A stretch of 64,000 nt of DNA. Origin: Pasteurella sp030783905. GTDB lineage: Bacteria; Pseudomonadota; Gammaproteobacteria; Enterobacterales; Pasteurellaceae. The translations under genes and the position numbers were made by a program. The notes beneath the pieces were generated by a model that was given only the letters and a program-made list of their open reading frames with translations, was not told the DNA's origin and ran no database searches. Below, piece by piece: positions 36,868 to 45,067 of the stretch (its first letter is position 1; each line of letters starts with the position of its first letter). Where the stretch lies: NCBI GenBank assembly GCA_051122655.1, contig CP182107.1, forward strand, positions 682,001-746,000, in the 5' to 3' direction.

Positions 36868-37911
36868 TTATTTTTTATAACGTTTATTTAATTCAGCATA
36901 ACGCTTCACAGCCTTACGAATTTGACCCGTTTTCGCTCTACGACGAGGTTTCGTCACGTCAAGTTTCGTTTCCACCTCTGCTGGTAACCCAACTAATTCC
37001 CTTAGATAATTCACATTGGTTAAGTCCATTTCTTCCCAACCGCCTCGTGGCAACGATTTCATTAAAGAAATATTGCCATATCGAGTCCGAATTAATCTGC
37101 TCACTTGTACGCCTTGGGATTCCCACAAACGACGAACCTCACGATTACGCCCTTCCATTAAGGTCACGTCGAACCATTGATTCATCCCCACACCACCGGC
37201 AAATTTAATCTCTTTAAAATTGGCAGGTCCGTCTTCTAATTGCACGCCTTTTTTTAAACGATGTAACATCGCCTCATCAACTTGTCCGAAAACACGTACC
37301 GAATATTCACGTTCAACCTCTCGGCTCGGATGCATTAAACGGTTCGCTAATTCGCCATCAGTCGTGAAAAGCAATAATCCAGAGGTATTAATATCTAAGC
37401 GTCCAACCGCAATCCAACGCGCACCCGTTAAACGGGGTAAACGATCAAATACGGTCGGTCTGCCTTCAGGATCATGGCGCGTGCATAGTTCCCCTTCAGG
37501 TTTGTAATACATCAGTACACGACATACTTCTTTTTGGGCATGCAGTAAATTAATCAAATGCCCATCAATACGAATTTTTACCCCAGCTTGTACATCAATA
37601 CGATCACCTAACGTGGCAATTCTCCCATCAACACTGACACGATTTTGTGCAATCATCGCTTCAATTTCACGCCGTGATCCTTGCCCCGCCCGTGCTAATA
37701 CTTTCTGTAATTTCTCCCCTTCAACCAACGGGTTTTTAACCACAGATTTTACACTGTGTGTCTGCGTATTGCTCTTAACCGGTTTCGATTGGGCTTCAGC
37801 CACTTTTTTCCTATTTTTACTCGTCGTAACTGTCGCGTTTGAAAGGCGTCGCGATGTTTTTTGCTCAAAGTGCGGTTGATTTTGACGAGAATTTGGTTTG
37901 GTAAACTTCAT
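36868..37911 (-). CDS. rluB: 23S rRNA pseudouridine-2605 synthase
   Basis: A 347-residue enzyme of the RsuA family. A basic, low-complexity N-terminal tail of about 65 residues precedes an S4 RNA-binding domain (EKLQKVLARAGQGSRREIE, about 67-85; key KVLARAG) and the catalytic domain with GRLDINTSGLLLFT (about 167-180), which holds the catalytic Asp. It modifies U2605 of 23S rRNA in E. coli. The C-terminal tail is also basic. Confidence 0.94.
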   Translation of the reverse strand: MKFTKPNSRQNQPHFEQKTSRRLSNATVTTSKNRKKVAEAQSKPVKSNTQTHSVKSVVKNPLVEGEKLQKVLARAGQGSRREIEAMIAQNRVSVDGRIATLGDRIDVQAGVKIRIDGHLINLLHAQKEVCRVLMYYKPEGELCTRHDPEGRPTVFDRLPRLTGARWIAVGRLDINTSGLLLFTTDGELANRLMHPSREVEREYSVRVFGQVDEAMLHRLKKGVQLEDGPANFKEIKFAGGVGMNQWFDVTLMEGRNREVRRLWESQGVQVSRLIRTRYGNISLMKSLPRGGWEEMDLTNVNYLRELVGLPAEVETKLDVTKPRRRAKTGQIRKAVKRYAELNKRYKK

Positions 37912-37959
37912 ATTTCCTCTAATTTGTCGCTTTCACAAGCGTCTTTTTACTACATGAAA

Positions 37960-38583
37960 CTAAACAAAAGGCGTGGTTGAACCACTCCCTTCGCGGATAA
38001 TGATTGGGGTATCGTTTGTTAAATCAACAACAGTTGTCGGTTCTGCACCGAGATAACCACCATGAATAATCAAATCGACTTGCTTTTCCAAGCGATCTCG
38101 AATCTCTTCTGGATCAGACTGGGTCACATGTTCCTCACCCGGTAACATCAGCGAGCAAGATAAAATCGGCTCCCCTAAAGCATTTAATAAATCTAATGCA
38201 ATTTGATTGTCAGGTACACGAATCCCAATCGTTTTACGTTTTGACGTCATTAAACGTCGTGGTAATTCTTTTGTTGCCGTTAAAATAAAAGTATAACGAC
38301 CCGGTGTATTATTTTTAATCAAACGATACGCCATATTATTCACTAATGAATAAGTCGATAACTCTGATAAGTCACTACAGACAAGGGTAAAATTATGTCC
38401 CTCGGGTAATTGGCGAATCCGTACAATACGATCCATTGCATGTTTATCCCCGATCATACAGCCCAGTGCATAACCAGAATCCGTTGGATAAACAATTACC
38501 CCACCTGCGCGCAAAATCTCCACCGCTTGATTAATTAAGCGGACTTGTGGATTTTCTGGATGAATATAAAAAAATTGACTCAT
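37960..38583 (-). CDS. yciO: YciO family Sua5/YrdC-type protein
   Basis: A 207-residue YrdC-fold protein nearly colinear with E. coli YciO. Key segments are VIVYPTDSGYALGC (about 30-43), KNNTPGRYTFIL, KRKTIGIRVPD and QVDLIIHGGYLGAEPTTVVDL. Related TsaC enzymes make threonylcarbamoyl-AMP for tRNA t6A; whether YciO does this in vivo is uncertain. It is upstream of rluB, as in E. coli. Confidence 0.93.
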   Translation of the reverse strand: MSQFFYIHPENPQVRLINQAVEILRAGGVIVYPTDSGYALGCMIGDKHAMDRIVRIRQLPEGHNFTLVCSDLSELSTYSLVNNMAYRLIKNNTPGRYTFILTATKELPRRLMTSKRKTIGIRVPDNQIALDLLNALGEPILSCSLMLPGEEHVTQSDPEEIRDRLEKQVDLIIHGGYLGAEPTTVVDLTNDTPIIIREGSGSTTPFV

Positions 38584-38844
38584 AATCTTAATATCCTTAT
38601 GAATATATGGGCGGTATTATACACACAGTTAGGTCAATCCTATAACGATTTGAATGGAAAAAACTAAAAAAATCCAACTGTTACCCGATCTAAAAAGATC
38701 ACCTATTTTCTCATCATCGCTTGTCCTTGTTTAGCAAAACATAACAGAAAATGCGCCTAACAAGTTTACGTTCTAACATGGTAAAAACGGCTTCAAATAA
38801 CAATTATGCTATTCATTTTGAATAAAAATAAACACCGTAAACAT
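38584..38844. other. Intergenic region between yciO and the tyrA terminator
   Basis: AT-rich. A TATAAT on the minus strand (38621-38616) is a likely -10 for yciO. Apart from that I see no gene, RNA or strong repeat. Confidence 0.4.
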
Positions 38845-38866
38845 AAAAAAGACGGGTTTCCCCGTC
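38845..38866 (-). terminator. Terminator of aroF-tyrA
   Basis: GACGGG (38851-38856) and CCCGTC (38861-38866), loop of four, followed on the minus strand by TTTTTT. Confidence 0.7.
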
Positions 38867-38883
38867 CTCTTATGATCGCGACA

Positions 38884-40008
38884 TTAACTTTGTCGATAAT
38901 CATTTGCTTGTTGGAGCAACTGGCGACTTTCTTTCAGAAATTGTTCCGAGTATTCACCGAACCATTGTTTAACTTGATTAAAGCTGTCAATGAAGGCCTG
39001 CTTATCACCATGAATAAAAAATGCCAAACTTTCTTCGTAACTCTGCTTTAAACTCTCAATCACCGCAAGATTTTCAGGCTTATCCAAAATAATATCAGCA
39101 TAAAGTTCTGCATCTTGTGCAAATAGACGACCAATCATCGCCAATTCTAAGCGATAAATGGGCGAGGAAAGTGCTAATAAATTCGCCAATTGGACGGGTT
39201 GCTTCGATAAATGTAAGCCATTAGCAAACGTTGAAAAGTGACGCAATGCTTGTACATAGGTCATACTATGATCATGCTCAGTGGCATCGACTTGATAGAA
39301 TTTTGCTCCCCAAATTTGTATTTGACTAATTAACCATTGATAGCGTGAGTCGAAACGACCATCACAACGTACAATCACTTGTTTAGCCATACTTGCAATA
39401 TCTGGACCAAACATCGGATGCAAACCCAATACGGCTCCCGTATGCACCTCTAACATCGCTTGTAATGGGGCGCGTTTAACCGAAGTTAAATCCACTAATA
39501 GCATATTCTCGGTCAAATAAGGTTTCAAACGTTTAATCGTCTCAACTGTTTTAGCAATCGGCACCGATACAATAATTACATCCGTTCCTTTTAAAATATT
39601 GACCGCATTTTGCCAATCTTGTTGCTCTAAAATTTCAACATAGTAACCAGACAACGTAAAATAACGTGCGAATAAGCTACCGAGTTTTCCTCCTCCTCCC
39701 ACGATCACGATTTTTTTGATCGCAGAGTTCACGGTTTTAAAACCAAATTGATTTTCTCGCGCATAAGATTCTCGCATGATTCGACGTAACACATCTTCAA
39801 TTAAATCAGCAGACACCCCTAGCGCTTCTGCTTCAGCACGACGTGCATGGAGCATCTCTGCTTCACGTTCTGGCACATAAATAGGTAGCCCCTGTTGATG
39901 TTTCACTTCCCCGACATGTTTTACTAATTCAAGTCGCTGCGCTAAAAGCTGTAATAGCTGACGATCAACTTGGTCAATCTGTGTTCTTAACTCATTTAAC
40001 GTATCCAC
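38884..40008 (-). CDS. tyrA: Chorismate mutase / prephenate dehydrogenase
   Basis: A 374-residue bifunctional enzyme of tyrosine synthesis (E. coli TyrA 373). The N-terminal AroQ chorismate mutase domain (about 1-90) begins LNELRTQIDQVDRQLLQLLAQR; the dehydrogenase domain has the NAD motif VGGGGKLGSLFARYF (about 104) and LHPMFGPD (about 195). It follows aroF by ten bases in the same operon, so tyrosine-pathway entry and branch-point enzymes are co-regulated. Confidence 0.96.
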   Translation of the reverse strand: MDTLNELRTQIDQVDRQLLQLLAQRLELVKHVGEVKHQQGLPIYVPEREAEMLHARRAEAEALGVSADLIEDVLRRIMRESYARENQFGFKTVNSAIKKIVIVGGGGKLGSLFARYFTLSGYYVEILEQQDWQNAVNILKGTDVIIVSVPIAKTVETIKRLKPYLTENMLLVDLTSVKRAPLQAMLEVHTGAVLGLHPMFGPDIASMAKQVIVRCDGRFDSRYQWLISQIQIWGAKFYQVDATEHDHSMTYVQALRHFSTFANGLHLSKQPVQLANLLALSSPIYRLELAMIGRLFAQDAELYADIILDKPENLAVIESLKQSYEESLAFFIHGDKQAFIDSFNQVKQWFGEYSEQFLKESRQLLQQANDYRQS

Positions 40009-40018
40009 TTCGTATCCT

Positions 40019-41071
40019 TTATTTTTGACGTAATGCGCGCGTTATCTCACGCAATAATTGTTCTGTGGTTTCCCAATCAATACAAGCATCCGTAATAGAC
40101 ACGCCATACTGCATTTCATTTAATGGTTGATCGGCACGTTGATTACCCGCATGTAAATGACTTTCTAGCATCAAGCCAATAATAGAACGATTCCCCGTCA
40201 CAATTTGTTGTACCGCATTTTTGGCCACCTTCGGCTGTAAACGATAATCTTTATTCGAGTTACCATGGCTACAGTCAATCATAATGGCTTGCGCTAAACC
40301 TGCTTTTTGCAATTCTTGTTCACAAAGTGCAACATGTTCAGCTTCATAATTTGGCGATTTTCCACCACGCAGAATCACATGTCCATTTGGATTGCCCGCG
40401 GTATGCAATAAATTGACTTGGCCTTGTTGATTAATTCCAATAAAACTATGTCCCACTGAGGCTGCTTTCATAGCATTAATTGCGGTGGCTAGACTGCCAT
40501 CCGTGCCATTTTTAAATCCCACTGCCATGGATAAACCCGATGACATTTCTCTGTGCGTCTGTGACTCTGTTGTTCTCGCACCAATCGCAGACCAACTAAA
40601 TAAATCCGCAATATATTGTGGCATAATCGGATCAAGAGCTTCTGTCGCTAAAGGTAGTCCCATTTCGGCTAGATCCAACAATAAAGTGCGGGCGATATGT
40701 AAACCATGTTCCACATCAAATGAACCATCTAATTTAGGATCATTGATAAGCCCTTTCCAACCCACTGTCGTTCTTGGTTTTTCAAAATACACTCGCATAA
40801 CAATATACAATTGGTCTTGCAATTCATCTGCTAATCGTTTTAAACGTGAAGCATAATCTAACGCCGCGATTGGATCATGAATAGAACAAGGGCCAATCAC
40901 CACCAATAAGCGCTGATCTTTTTTATGGATAATATTCGCAATATCACAGCGTGATTGTGCAATTTGGTTACGCAAAGGCGCAGTGAGCGGCAATTTTTCT
41001 TTCAATTCTTTCGGGGTAATCAGAACCTTTTCAGCAAGAATATTGACATTATGTATGTTATCTTTATTCAC
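40019..41071 (-). CDS. aroF: DAHP synthase, AroF type
   Basis: A 350-residue class I DAHP synthase closest to E. coli AroF, the Tyr-inhibited isozyme: VLITPKELKEK at the N-terminus, VVIGPCSIHDP, ALDPIMPQYIADLFSWSAIGARTTESQTHREM, IDCSHGNSNKDYR and LNEMQYGVSITDACI (key residues given from each). I chose the GTG at 41071: AAGGAAT lies about nine bases upstream and the protein then aligns with AroF from residue 1. A longer frame from ATG 41134 would run through the TyrR-type boxes. Confidence 0.93.
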   Translation of the reverse strand: MNKDNIHNVNILAEKVLITPKELKEKLPLTAPLRNQIAQSRCDIANIIHKKDQRLLVVIGPCSIHDPIAALDYASRLKRLADELQDQLYIVMRVYFEKPRTTVGWKGLINDPKLDGSFDVEHGLHIARTLLLDLAEMGLPLATEALDPIMPQYIADLFSWSAIGARTTESQTHREMSSGLSMAVGFKNGTDGSLATAINAMKAASVGHSFIGINQQGQVNLLHTAGNPNGHVILRGGKSPNYEAEHVALCEQELQKAGLAQAIMIDCSHGNSNKDYRLQPKVAKNAVQQIVTGNRSIIGLMLESHLHAGNQRADQPLNEMQYGVSITDACIDWETTEQLLREITRALRQK

Positions 41072-41115
41072 TTTTTTATTCCTTAGTATATTGTTATTTA
41101 GAACACATTGAATTA

Positions 41116-41133
41116 TGTAAACATTTATATACA
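41116..41133 (-). promoter_or_regulatory. Weak TyrR-type box upstream of aroF-tyrA
   Basis: TGTAAA-N6-TATACA, one base off the TGTAAA-N6-TTTACA consensus in the right arm (two-base difference TA for TT order). Its centre is 23 bases from the stronger box at 41139-41156. Confidence 0.6.
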
Positions 41134-41138
41134 TTAAA

Positions 41139-41156
41139 TGTAATAAATAATTTACA
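41139..41156 (-). promoter_or_regulatory. Strong TyrR-type box upstream of aroF-tyrA
   Basis: TGTAATAAATAATTTACA matches the TyrR consensus TGTAAA-N6-TTTACA at 11 of 12 fixed positions. In E. coli TyrR represses aroF-tyrA through paired strong and weak boxes. Confidence 0.7.
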
Positions 41157-41352
41157 TTAAATTTTAAACAGATTCAATCACTAAAAGTGCGACTTTAATA
41201 AATGATTACTTTATGCTGTTGTCTTTAATTGTTAATAGGTTGCTAAAAAACAATTGATAATCCCTTTCAGTTACAGAGTCTAAATGAGAATAGTTTTTGT
41301 TGATTTTTTCTTTAAAATTAATTAGTTACAAAAAACAAAAACTAAAAACTGC

Positions 41353-41381
41353 TTGCTTATTCTCAATAACGTCTATACAAT
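41353..41381 (+). promoter_or_regulatory. Promoter of the ferritin pair
   Basis: -35 TTGCTT (41353-41358), 17-base spacer, -10 TACAAT (41376-41381), with a start near 41388. A weak Fur-like word overlaps the spacer (see findings). The rest of the 380-base gap to aroF is AT-rich with no gene. Confidence 0.6.
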
Positions 41382-41454
41382 GCCCACATCAAATAGATTA
41401 AATAACAATCTATTATTCATTATTTTTTAACATATCAATGGAAAGGAGTCAGTT

Positions 41455-41940
41455 ATGCTAAGTCAAGCAATTGCTGAGAAGCTAAATGAACAAATTAATC
41501 TGGAATTTTATTCATCAAATGTCTATTTACAAATGAGTGCATGGTGTGCACATCATGGTTATGAAGGTGCAGCGGCCTTTCTTTTACGTCATGCCGATGA
41601 AGAAATGGAACATATGCAAAAATTATTCAATTATGTCAGTGAAACCAGCGGTATGCCTTTACTTGGCAAAATTGATGCACCAAAAAATGATTACAAAACA
41701 TTAAAAGAAATTTTTGAAATCACACTTGAACATGAAAAATTTGTGACCTCTAAGATCAATGAATTAGTGGAAGTAACCTTTGCACACAAAGATTACTCCA
41801 CATTCAATTTCTTGCAATGGTATGTCGCAGAACAACATGAAGAAGAAATGCTGTTTAATAGTATCATTGACAAATTCAATCTGTTAGGCGAAGACGGTCG
41901 TTCACTTTATTTTATCGACCGTGACCTTGCCACACTATAA
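41455..41940 (+). CDS. ftnA: Non-haem ferritin, first copy
   Basis: A 161-residue FtnA-type ferritin storing iron in a 24-subunit shell. Ferroxidase ligands are visible as NLEFYSSNVYLQM (Glu17), DEEMEHMQKLF (Glu50, His53) and later Glu/Gln positions in LEHEKFVT and AEQHEEEMLF. AAAGGAG precedes the ATG. It is followed after 15 bases by a second ferritin, the tandem arrangement known in Haemophilus. Confidence 0.94.
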   Translation: MLSQAIAEKLNEQINLEFYSSNVYLQMSAWCAHHGYEGAAAFLLRHADEEMEHMQKLFNYVSETSGMPLLGKIDAPKNDYKTLKEIFEITLEHEKFVTSKINELVEVTFAHKDYSTFNFLQWYVAEQHEEEMLFNSIIDKFNLLGEDGRSLYFIDRDLATL

Positions 41941-41955
41941 GTTAGGAGAAGAACC

Positions 41956-42453
41956 ATGTTATCGCAAAATGTTATCAACTTACTCAATGAACAAATGAAT
42001 TTAGAGTTCTATTCTTCTAATTTATATTTACAAATGAGCGCGTGGTGCGAACAAAACGGCTTTGATGGAACGGCTAAATTTCTTGCCGCCCATGCCACAG
42101 AAGAAATGCAACACATGCGTAAATTATTTACCTACTTAAATGAAACGGGTGCCCTTGCAATTATTGGTGAAATTGCCGCCCCAGCACACCAATATGCGTC
42201 ATTAAAAGAAGTATTAGAGATCACTTATCAGCATGAAAAATTGATCACTGCCAAGATCAATGAATTAGTCGGTAAAACCTTTGAAGAAAAAGATTATTCT
42301 GCATTTAACTTCTTGCAATGGTATGTTGCAGAACAGCACGAAGAAGAAAAATTGTTTAGTGGTATTTTGGATAAACTAAACTTACTCGGCGAAGATGGCA
42401 AAGGTTTATTCTTAATTGATAAAGAGTTAGGGAATTTAACTAACAGCAAATAA
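41956..42453 (+). CDS. Non-haem ferritin, second copy
   Basis: A 165-residue paralogue of the preceding gene, with the same ferroxidase landmarks: NLEFYSSNLYLQM, EEMQHMRKLF and QHEEEKLFSGI. TAGGAGAAGAACC precedes the ATG. The two subunits probably co-assemble, since they are co-transcribed and end at a single strong terminator (42471-42496); co-assembly is inference. Confidence 0.94.
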   Translation: MLSQNVINLLNEQMNLEFYSSNLYLQMSAWCEQNGFDGTAKFLAAHATEEMQHMRKLFTYLNETGALAIIGEIAAPAHQYASLKEVLEITYQHEKLITAKINELVGKTFEEKDYSAFNFLQWYVAEQHEEEKLFSGILDKLNLLGEDGKGLFLIDKELGNLTNSK

Positions 42454-42470
42454 TCGTATCGTTGTTGAGA

Positions 42471-42496
42471 GGCACGTTTTAAAACGTGCCTTTTTT
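42471..42496 (+). terminator. Terminator of the ferritin operon
   Basis: A perfect 20-base palindrome of two ten-base arms, GGCACGTTTT and AAAACGTGCC, followed by TTTTTT. Confidence 0.9.
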
Positions 42497-42530
42497 GATC
42501 AAAATAGAACCCCAAAAAAACACCGTACTT

Positions 42531-42632
42531 TTAGCTATGGGTATAAGTGCGGTAAAAAAATAAAAAGACTAAAATCCCAAGCATGATCAGGATTTGAATA
42601 AGTCGTTTTTTTGTTAACTTTTCTGCTGCCAT
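42531..42632 (-). CDS. Possible 33-residue single-helix membrane peptide
   Basis: Reads from ATG at 42632 to TAA at 42531. The peptide has a charged N-terminus (AAEKLTKKR), one hydrophobic helix (about residues 11-27, LIQILIMLGILVFLFF) and a short tail YRTYTHS. A purine-rich AAGAGAGAG lies six bases before the ATG. The gene is opposite to and upstream of fnr, so the two would be divergent. Its 3' part contains an uptake core. I do not recognise a family. The shape is that of a real small membrane protein, but expression is untested. Confidence 0.5.
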   Translation of the reverse strand: MAAEKLTKKRLIQILIMLGILVFLFFYRTYTHS

Positions 42633-42689
42633 TTTTCTCTCTCTTGCTTATATTTAATACTTCTTAATTGTAACATTTAATGATATTAT

Positions 42690-42703
42690 TTGAGATAGAT
42701 CAA
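42690..42703 (+). promoter_or_regulatory. FNR-type site upstream of fnr
   Basis: TTGAGATAGATCAA matches the FNR consensus TTGAT-N4-ATCAA at nine of ten positions, 40 bases before the fnr ATG. E. coli fnr is autorepressed through such a site. It is also within reach of the divergent small gene at 42531-42632. Confidence 0.7.
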
Positions 42704-42742
42704 TTTTACATTATTTTTGTTGTATTCATTAAGGTTTTATTT

Positions 42743-43501
42743 ATGGACACTAAAATTGGGCGCAAAGTGCAATCGGGTGGGTGCGCTATTCACTGTCAAG
42801 ACTGTAGTATTAGTCAGCTCTGTATTCCTTTCACTCTCAATGAACAGGAACTCGATCAGCTTGATAATATTATTGAACGTAAAAAGCCAATACAAAAGTC
42901 ACAAGTGCTGTTTAAAGCGGGTGACCCACTCAATTCTCTCTATGCTATCCGCTCTGGCACCATTAAAACCTATACCATTAGTGAAACTGGGGAAGAACAA
43001 ATTACGTCATTTCAATTACCAGGTGATCTTGTCGGCTTTGATGCAATCATGAATATGCAACATCCAAGTTTTGCTCAAGCACTGGAAACCTCGATGGTCT
43101 GCGAAATCCCATTTGACATTTTAGATGATCTATCAGGGAAAATGCCCAAGCTTCGTCAACAAATTATGCGTTTGATGAGTAATGAGATTAAAAATGATCA
43201 AGAGATGATCTTATTATTATCAAAAATGAATGCCGAAGAACGCTTAGCGGCCTTTATTTATAATCTTTCTAGACGTTACTCCGCGCGCGGTTTTTCTGCC
43301 CGTGAGTTTCGTCTAACCATGACACGTGGCGATATTGGCAACTATTTAGGTTTGACCGTTGAAACCATTAGCCGTCTTTTAGGTCGTTTACAAAAAATGG
43401 GGATTCTTTCTGTCCAAGGAAAATATATCACCATTAACAATATGATCGCGCTGATTGAGTTATCTGGCACCACGAAAACAAACATAAAAATGGGCATTTA
43501 A
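42743..43501 (+). CDS. fnr: Oxygen-responsive regulator FNR
   Basis: A 252-residue FNR-family regulator switching gene expression on anaerobiosis through a [4Fe-4S] cluster. Cluster ligands are Cys18, Cys21 and Cys27 in CAIHCQDCSISQLC, plus a distal Cys in SMVCEIP (about 120). A cyclic-nucleotide-type beta-roll follows, then a helix-turn-helix with the FNR DNA-reading pattern ETISRLLGR (about 209-217). The ATG at 42743, after AAGG, is preferred to 42680 because the longer frame runs through the FNR site. uspE is downstream, as beside E. coli fnr. Confidence 0.96.
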   Translation: MDTKIGRKVQSGGCAIHCQDCSISQLCIPFTLNEQELDQLDNIIERKKPIQKSQVLFKAGDPLNSLYAIRSGTIKTYTISETGEEQITSFQLPGDLVGFDAIMNMQHPSFAQALETSMVCEIPFDILDDLSGKMPKLRQQIMRLMSNEIKNDQEMILLLSKMNAEERLAAFIYNLSRRYSARGFSAREFRLTMTRGDIGNYLGLTVETISRLLGRLQKMGILSVQGKYITINNMIALIELSGTTKTNIKMGI

Positions 43502-43506
43502 GCTTC

Positions 43507-43529
43507 AAGCGCAACAAAATGTTGCGCTT
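43507..43529 (+). terminator. Probable terminator of fnr
   Basis: Nine-base arms AAGCGCAAC and GTTGCGCTT around AAAAT; a T-rich tract CTCTACTTTTTT follows after a few bases. Confidence 0.6.
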
Positions 43530-43612
43530 CTCTACTTTTTTACACACTTGCCTTGTTATTTCAGTCAATCTTTTCTATCCTATAGACAACCTAATTAACA
43601 ATGGAGGTTGTT

Positions 43613-44551
43613 ATGAAGTTCAATAATATACTTGTCATTTTAAATCCTGAAAATGAGAAACAGTATGCTTTAGCACGTGCAGTACGTTTAGTTAAAGAGC
43701 AAAAAAGCCACCAAAAAGTAAAGATTACCGTTTTTTTAGCGGTTTACGATCTTTCCTATGAAATGTCTGCTTTACTTTCTTCCGAAGAACGCGCAGAAAT
43801 GCACCAAGGTGTTATTGAGCAAAGAACCTTAGCCATTCAACCTTACTTAGATAAGTATGCTGATCCAAATATCCTATTTGAAACCAAGGTGGTATGGCAT
43901 AGTAATGAAGCTGAGGCAATTGCTCAGGAAGTGGAAAAGCATGACTATGATCTTGTGGTCAAGTATACCAAAGAAGAAGAAAGTATCACCTCCTTAATTT
44001 TTACCCCAATGGATTGGCAATTACTCAGAAAATGCCCAAAACCATTATTAATGGTAAGAGATGGGGATTGGAAACATCAACGACGAATTCTCATCGCGGT
44101 CAATGTTGCTGATGATGAAGAAAAAAACCATAAGGTTTTTAATGAGCAATTAGTCTCTTTAGGTATTGATCTAGCCGATAAACTGGAACGAGGTAATGTG
44201 CATTTAGTGACGGCTTATCCACCAACACCAATTAATATGGCAATTGACTTACCAGAATTTAACAGCGGTGAATATGAGAGAAATATCAGAGGTCAATATT
44301 TGCTGAATATGAAAGCGCTACGCCAACAATTCAGTATTGATGAAGATCACACCCATGTACGTGAAGGTTTTCCTGAAGAAGTGATCCCAGAGGTTGCCAA
44401 AGAGCTTGAGGCTGAACTTGTAGTTTTAGGTACGATTGGTCGAACCGGCTTATCTGCGGCCTTTCTAGGTAATACCGCTGAACATGTGATTAATAAATTG
44501 AACTGTAGCTTACTCGCCATTAAGCCAGACAAGCCAGAAGAACTCAATTAA
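43613..44551 (+). CDS. uspE: Universal stress protein E
   Basis: A 312-residue tandem USP protein: two universal-stress domains (about 1-150 and 155-312). The second domain carries the nucleotide-binding-type loop GTIGRTGLSAAFLGNTAEH (about 276-294; key GxxGRxG and GNTAE). Its neighbour fnr is the same as in E. coli. I start at the ATG 43613 (MKFNNIL), with GGAG five bases upstream, rather than the ATG at 43601 that contains that site. Confidence 0.93.
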   Translation: MKFNNILVILNPENEKQYALARAVRLVKEQKSHQKVKITVFLAVYDLSYEMSALLSSEERAEMHQGVIEQRTLAIQPYLDKYADPNILFETKVVWHSNEAEAIAQEVEKHDYDLVVKYTKEEESITSLIFTPMDWQLLRKCPKPLLMVRDGDWKHQRRILIAVNVADDEEKNHKVFNEQLVSLGIDLADKLERGNVHLVTAYPPTPINMAIDLPEFNSGEYERNIRGQYLLNMKALRQQFSIDEDHTHVREGFPEEVIPEVAKELEAELVVLGTIGRTGLSAAFLGNTAEHVINKLNCSLLAIKPDKPEELN

Positions 44552-44570
44552 TCTCACCGCTTATCACAAA

Positions 44571-44600
44571 AAAATAGCCTGTTATATAACAGGCTATTTT
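44571..44600. terminator. Bidirectional terminator between uspE and cytochrome b562 gene
   Basis: A perfect 30-base palindrome, AAAATAGCCTGTTAT and its complement, with T ends on both strands between convergent genes. Confidence 0.92.
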
Positions 44601-44613
44601 TGATAAACCACCA

Positions 44614-44988
44614 TTATTTGTATTTTTTGTGATAAATGTTACGAATATCAAATAATTTTTTGGCTGCGGTTTTAGCCGCATCTAAGTTACCCTCTTGAGC
44701 AAGTTTATCCGCTTCATCAAGTGCGCTAATAAACTCTTTCATCCCCTCTTGATAACCTTTAAAATCGGCATCATTGCTAATACTTGACGGTTTCTTTTCG
44801 CTAGACTGTTGGGCAATTTCCCGTAATACTTTCGCTGATGCTTGAAATTCAGTGATATCTTTTGCGTTAGTTAAGCTTGCAGCAACGGTTTTCATTTGAT
44901 TCATTTCTGCTCGGACATTCGCTTGAGAGACCGTCGCAACAGAGAAGCCGATCAAAGTAATAGAAAGTAATTTTAGCAATTTATACAT
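44614..44988 (-). CDS. cybC: Cytochrome b562 family protein
   Basis: A 124-residue secreted four-helix-bundle protein. The signal peptide ends near SQANVRAEM (cleavage after about residue 23). Haem ligands of cytochrome b562 are Met7 and a His near the C-terminus; here Met residues in RAEMNQM (about 29 and 32) and His in NIYHKKYK (about 120) occupy the same places. It is a periplasmic protein of uncertain physiological role. Similarity is moderate, so haem binding is probable rather than proven. Confidence 0.82.
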   Translation of the reverse strand: MYKLLKLLSITLIGFSVATVSQANVRAEMNQMKTVAASLTNAKDITEFQASAKVLREIAQQSSEKKPSSISNDADFKGYQEGMKEFISALDEADKLAQEGNLDAAKTAAKKLFDIRNIYHKKYK

Positions 44989-45012
44989 TTATTATTCTCC
45001 CACAATGAATTA

Positions 45013-45054
45013 TAAAAAAAATCGAACCACTAACTGCATAATAATGGTTCGATT
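45013..45054 (-). terminator. Terminator of sppA
   Basis: AATCGAACCA (45020-45029) pairs with TGGTTCGATT (45045-45054); on the minus strand TTTTTTT follows. Confidence 0.8.
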
Positions 45055-45067
45055 ATTCTAACGAATC

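Noticed and set aside
38806..39051. An 81-codon plus-strand open frame overlapping the end of tyrA
   Set aside because: Antisense to a well-supported gene and begins in the terminator; hydrophobicity comes from AT-rich codons.
41135..41454. Considered a small RNA between aroF and the ferritin genes
   Set aside because: No terminator hairpin or conserved block was seen; only operator and promoter elements.
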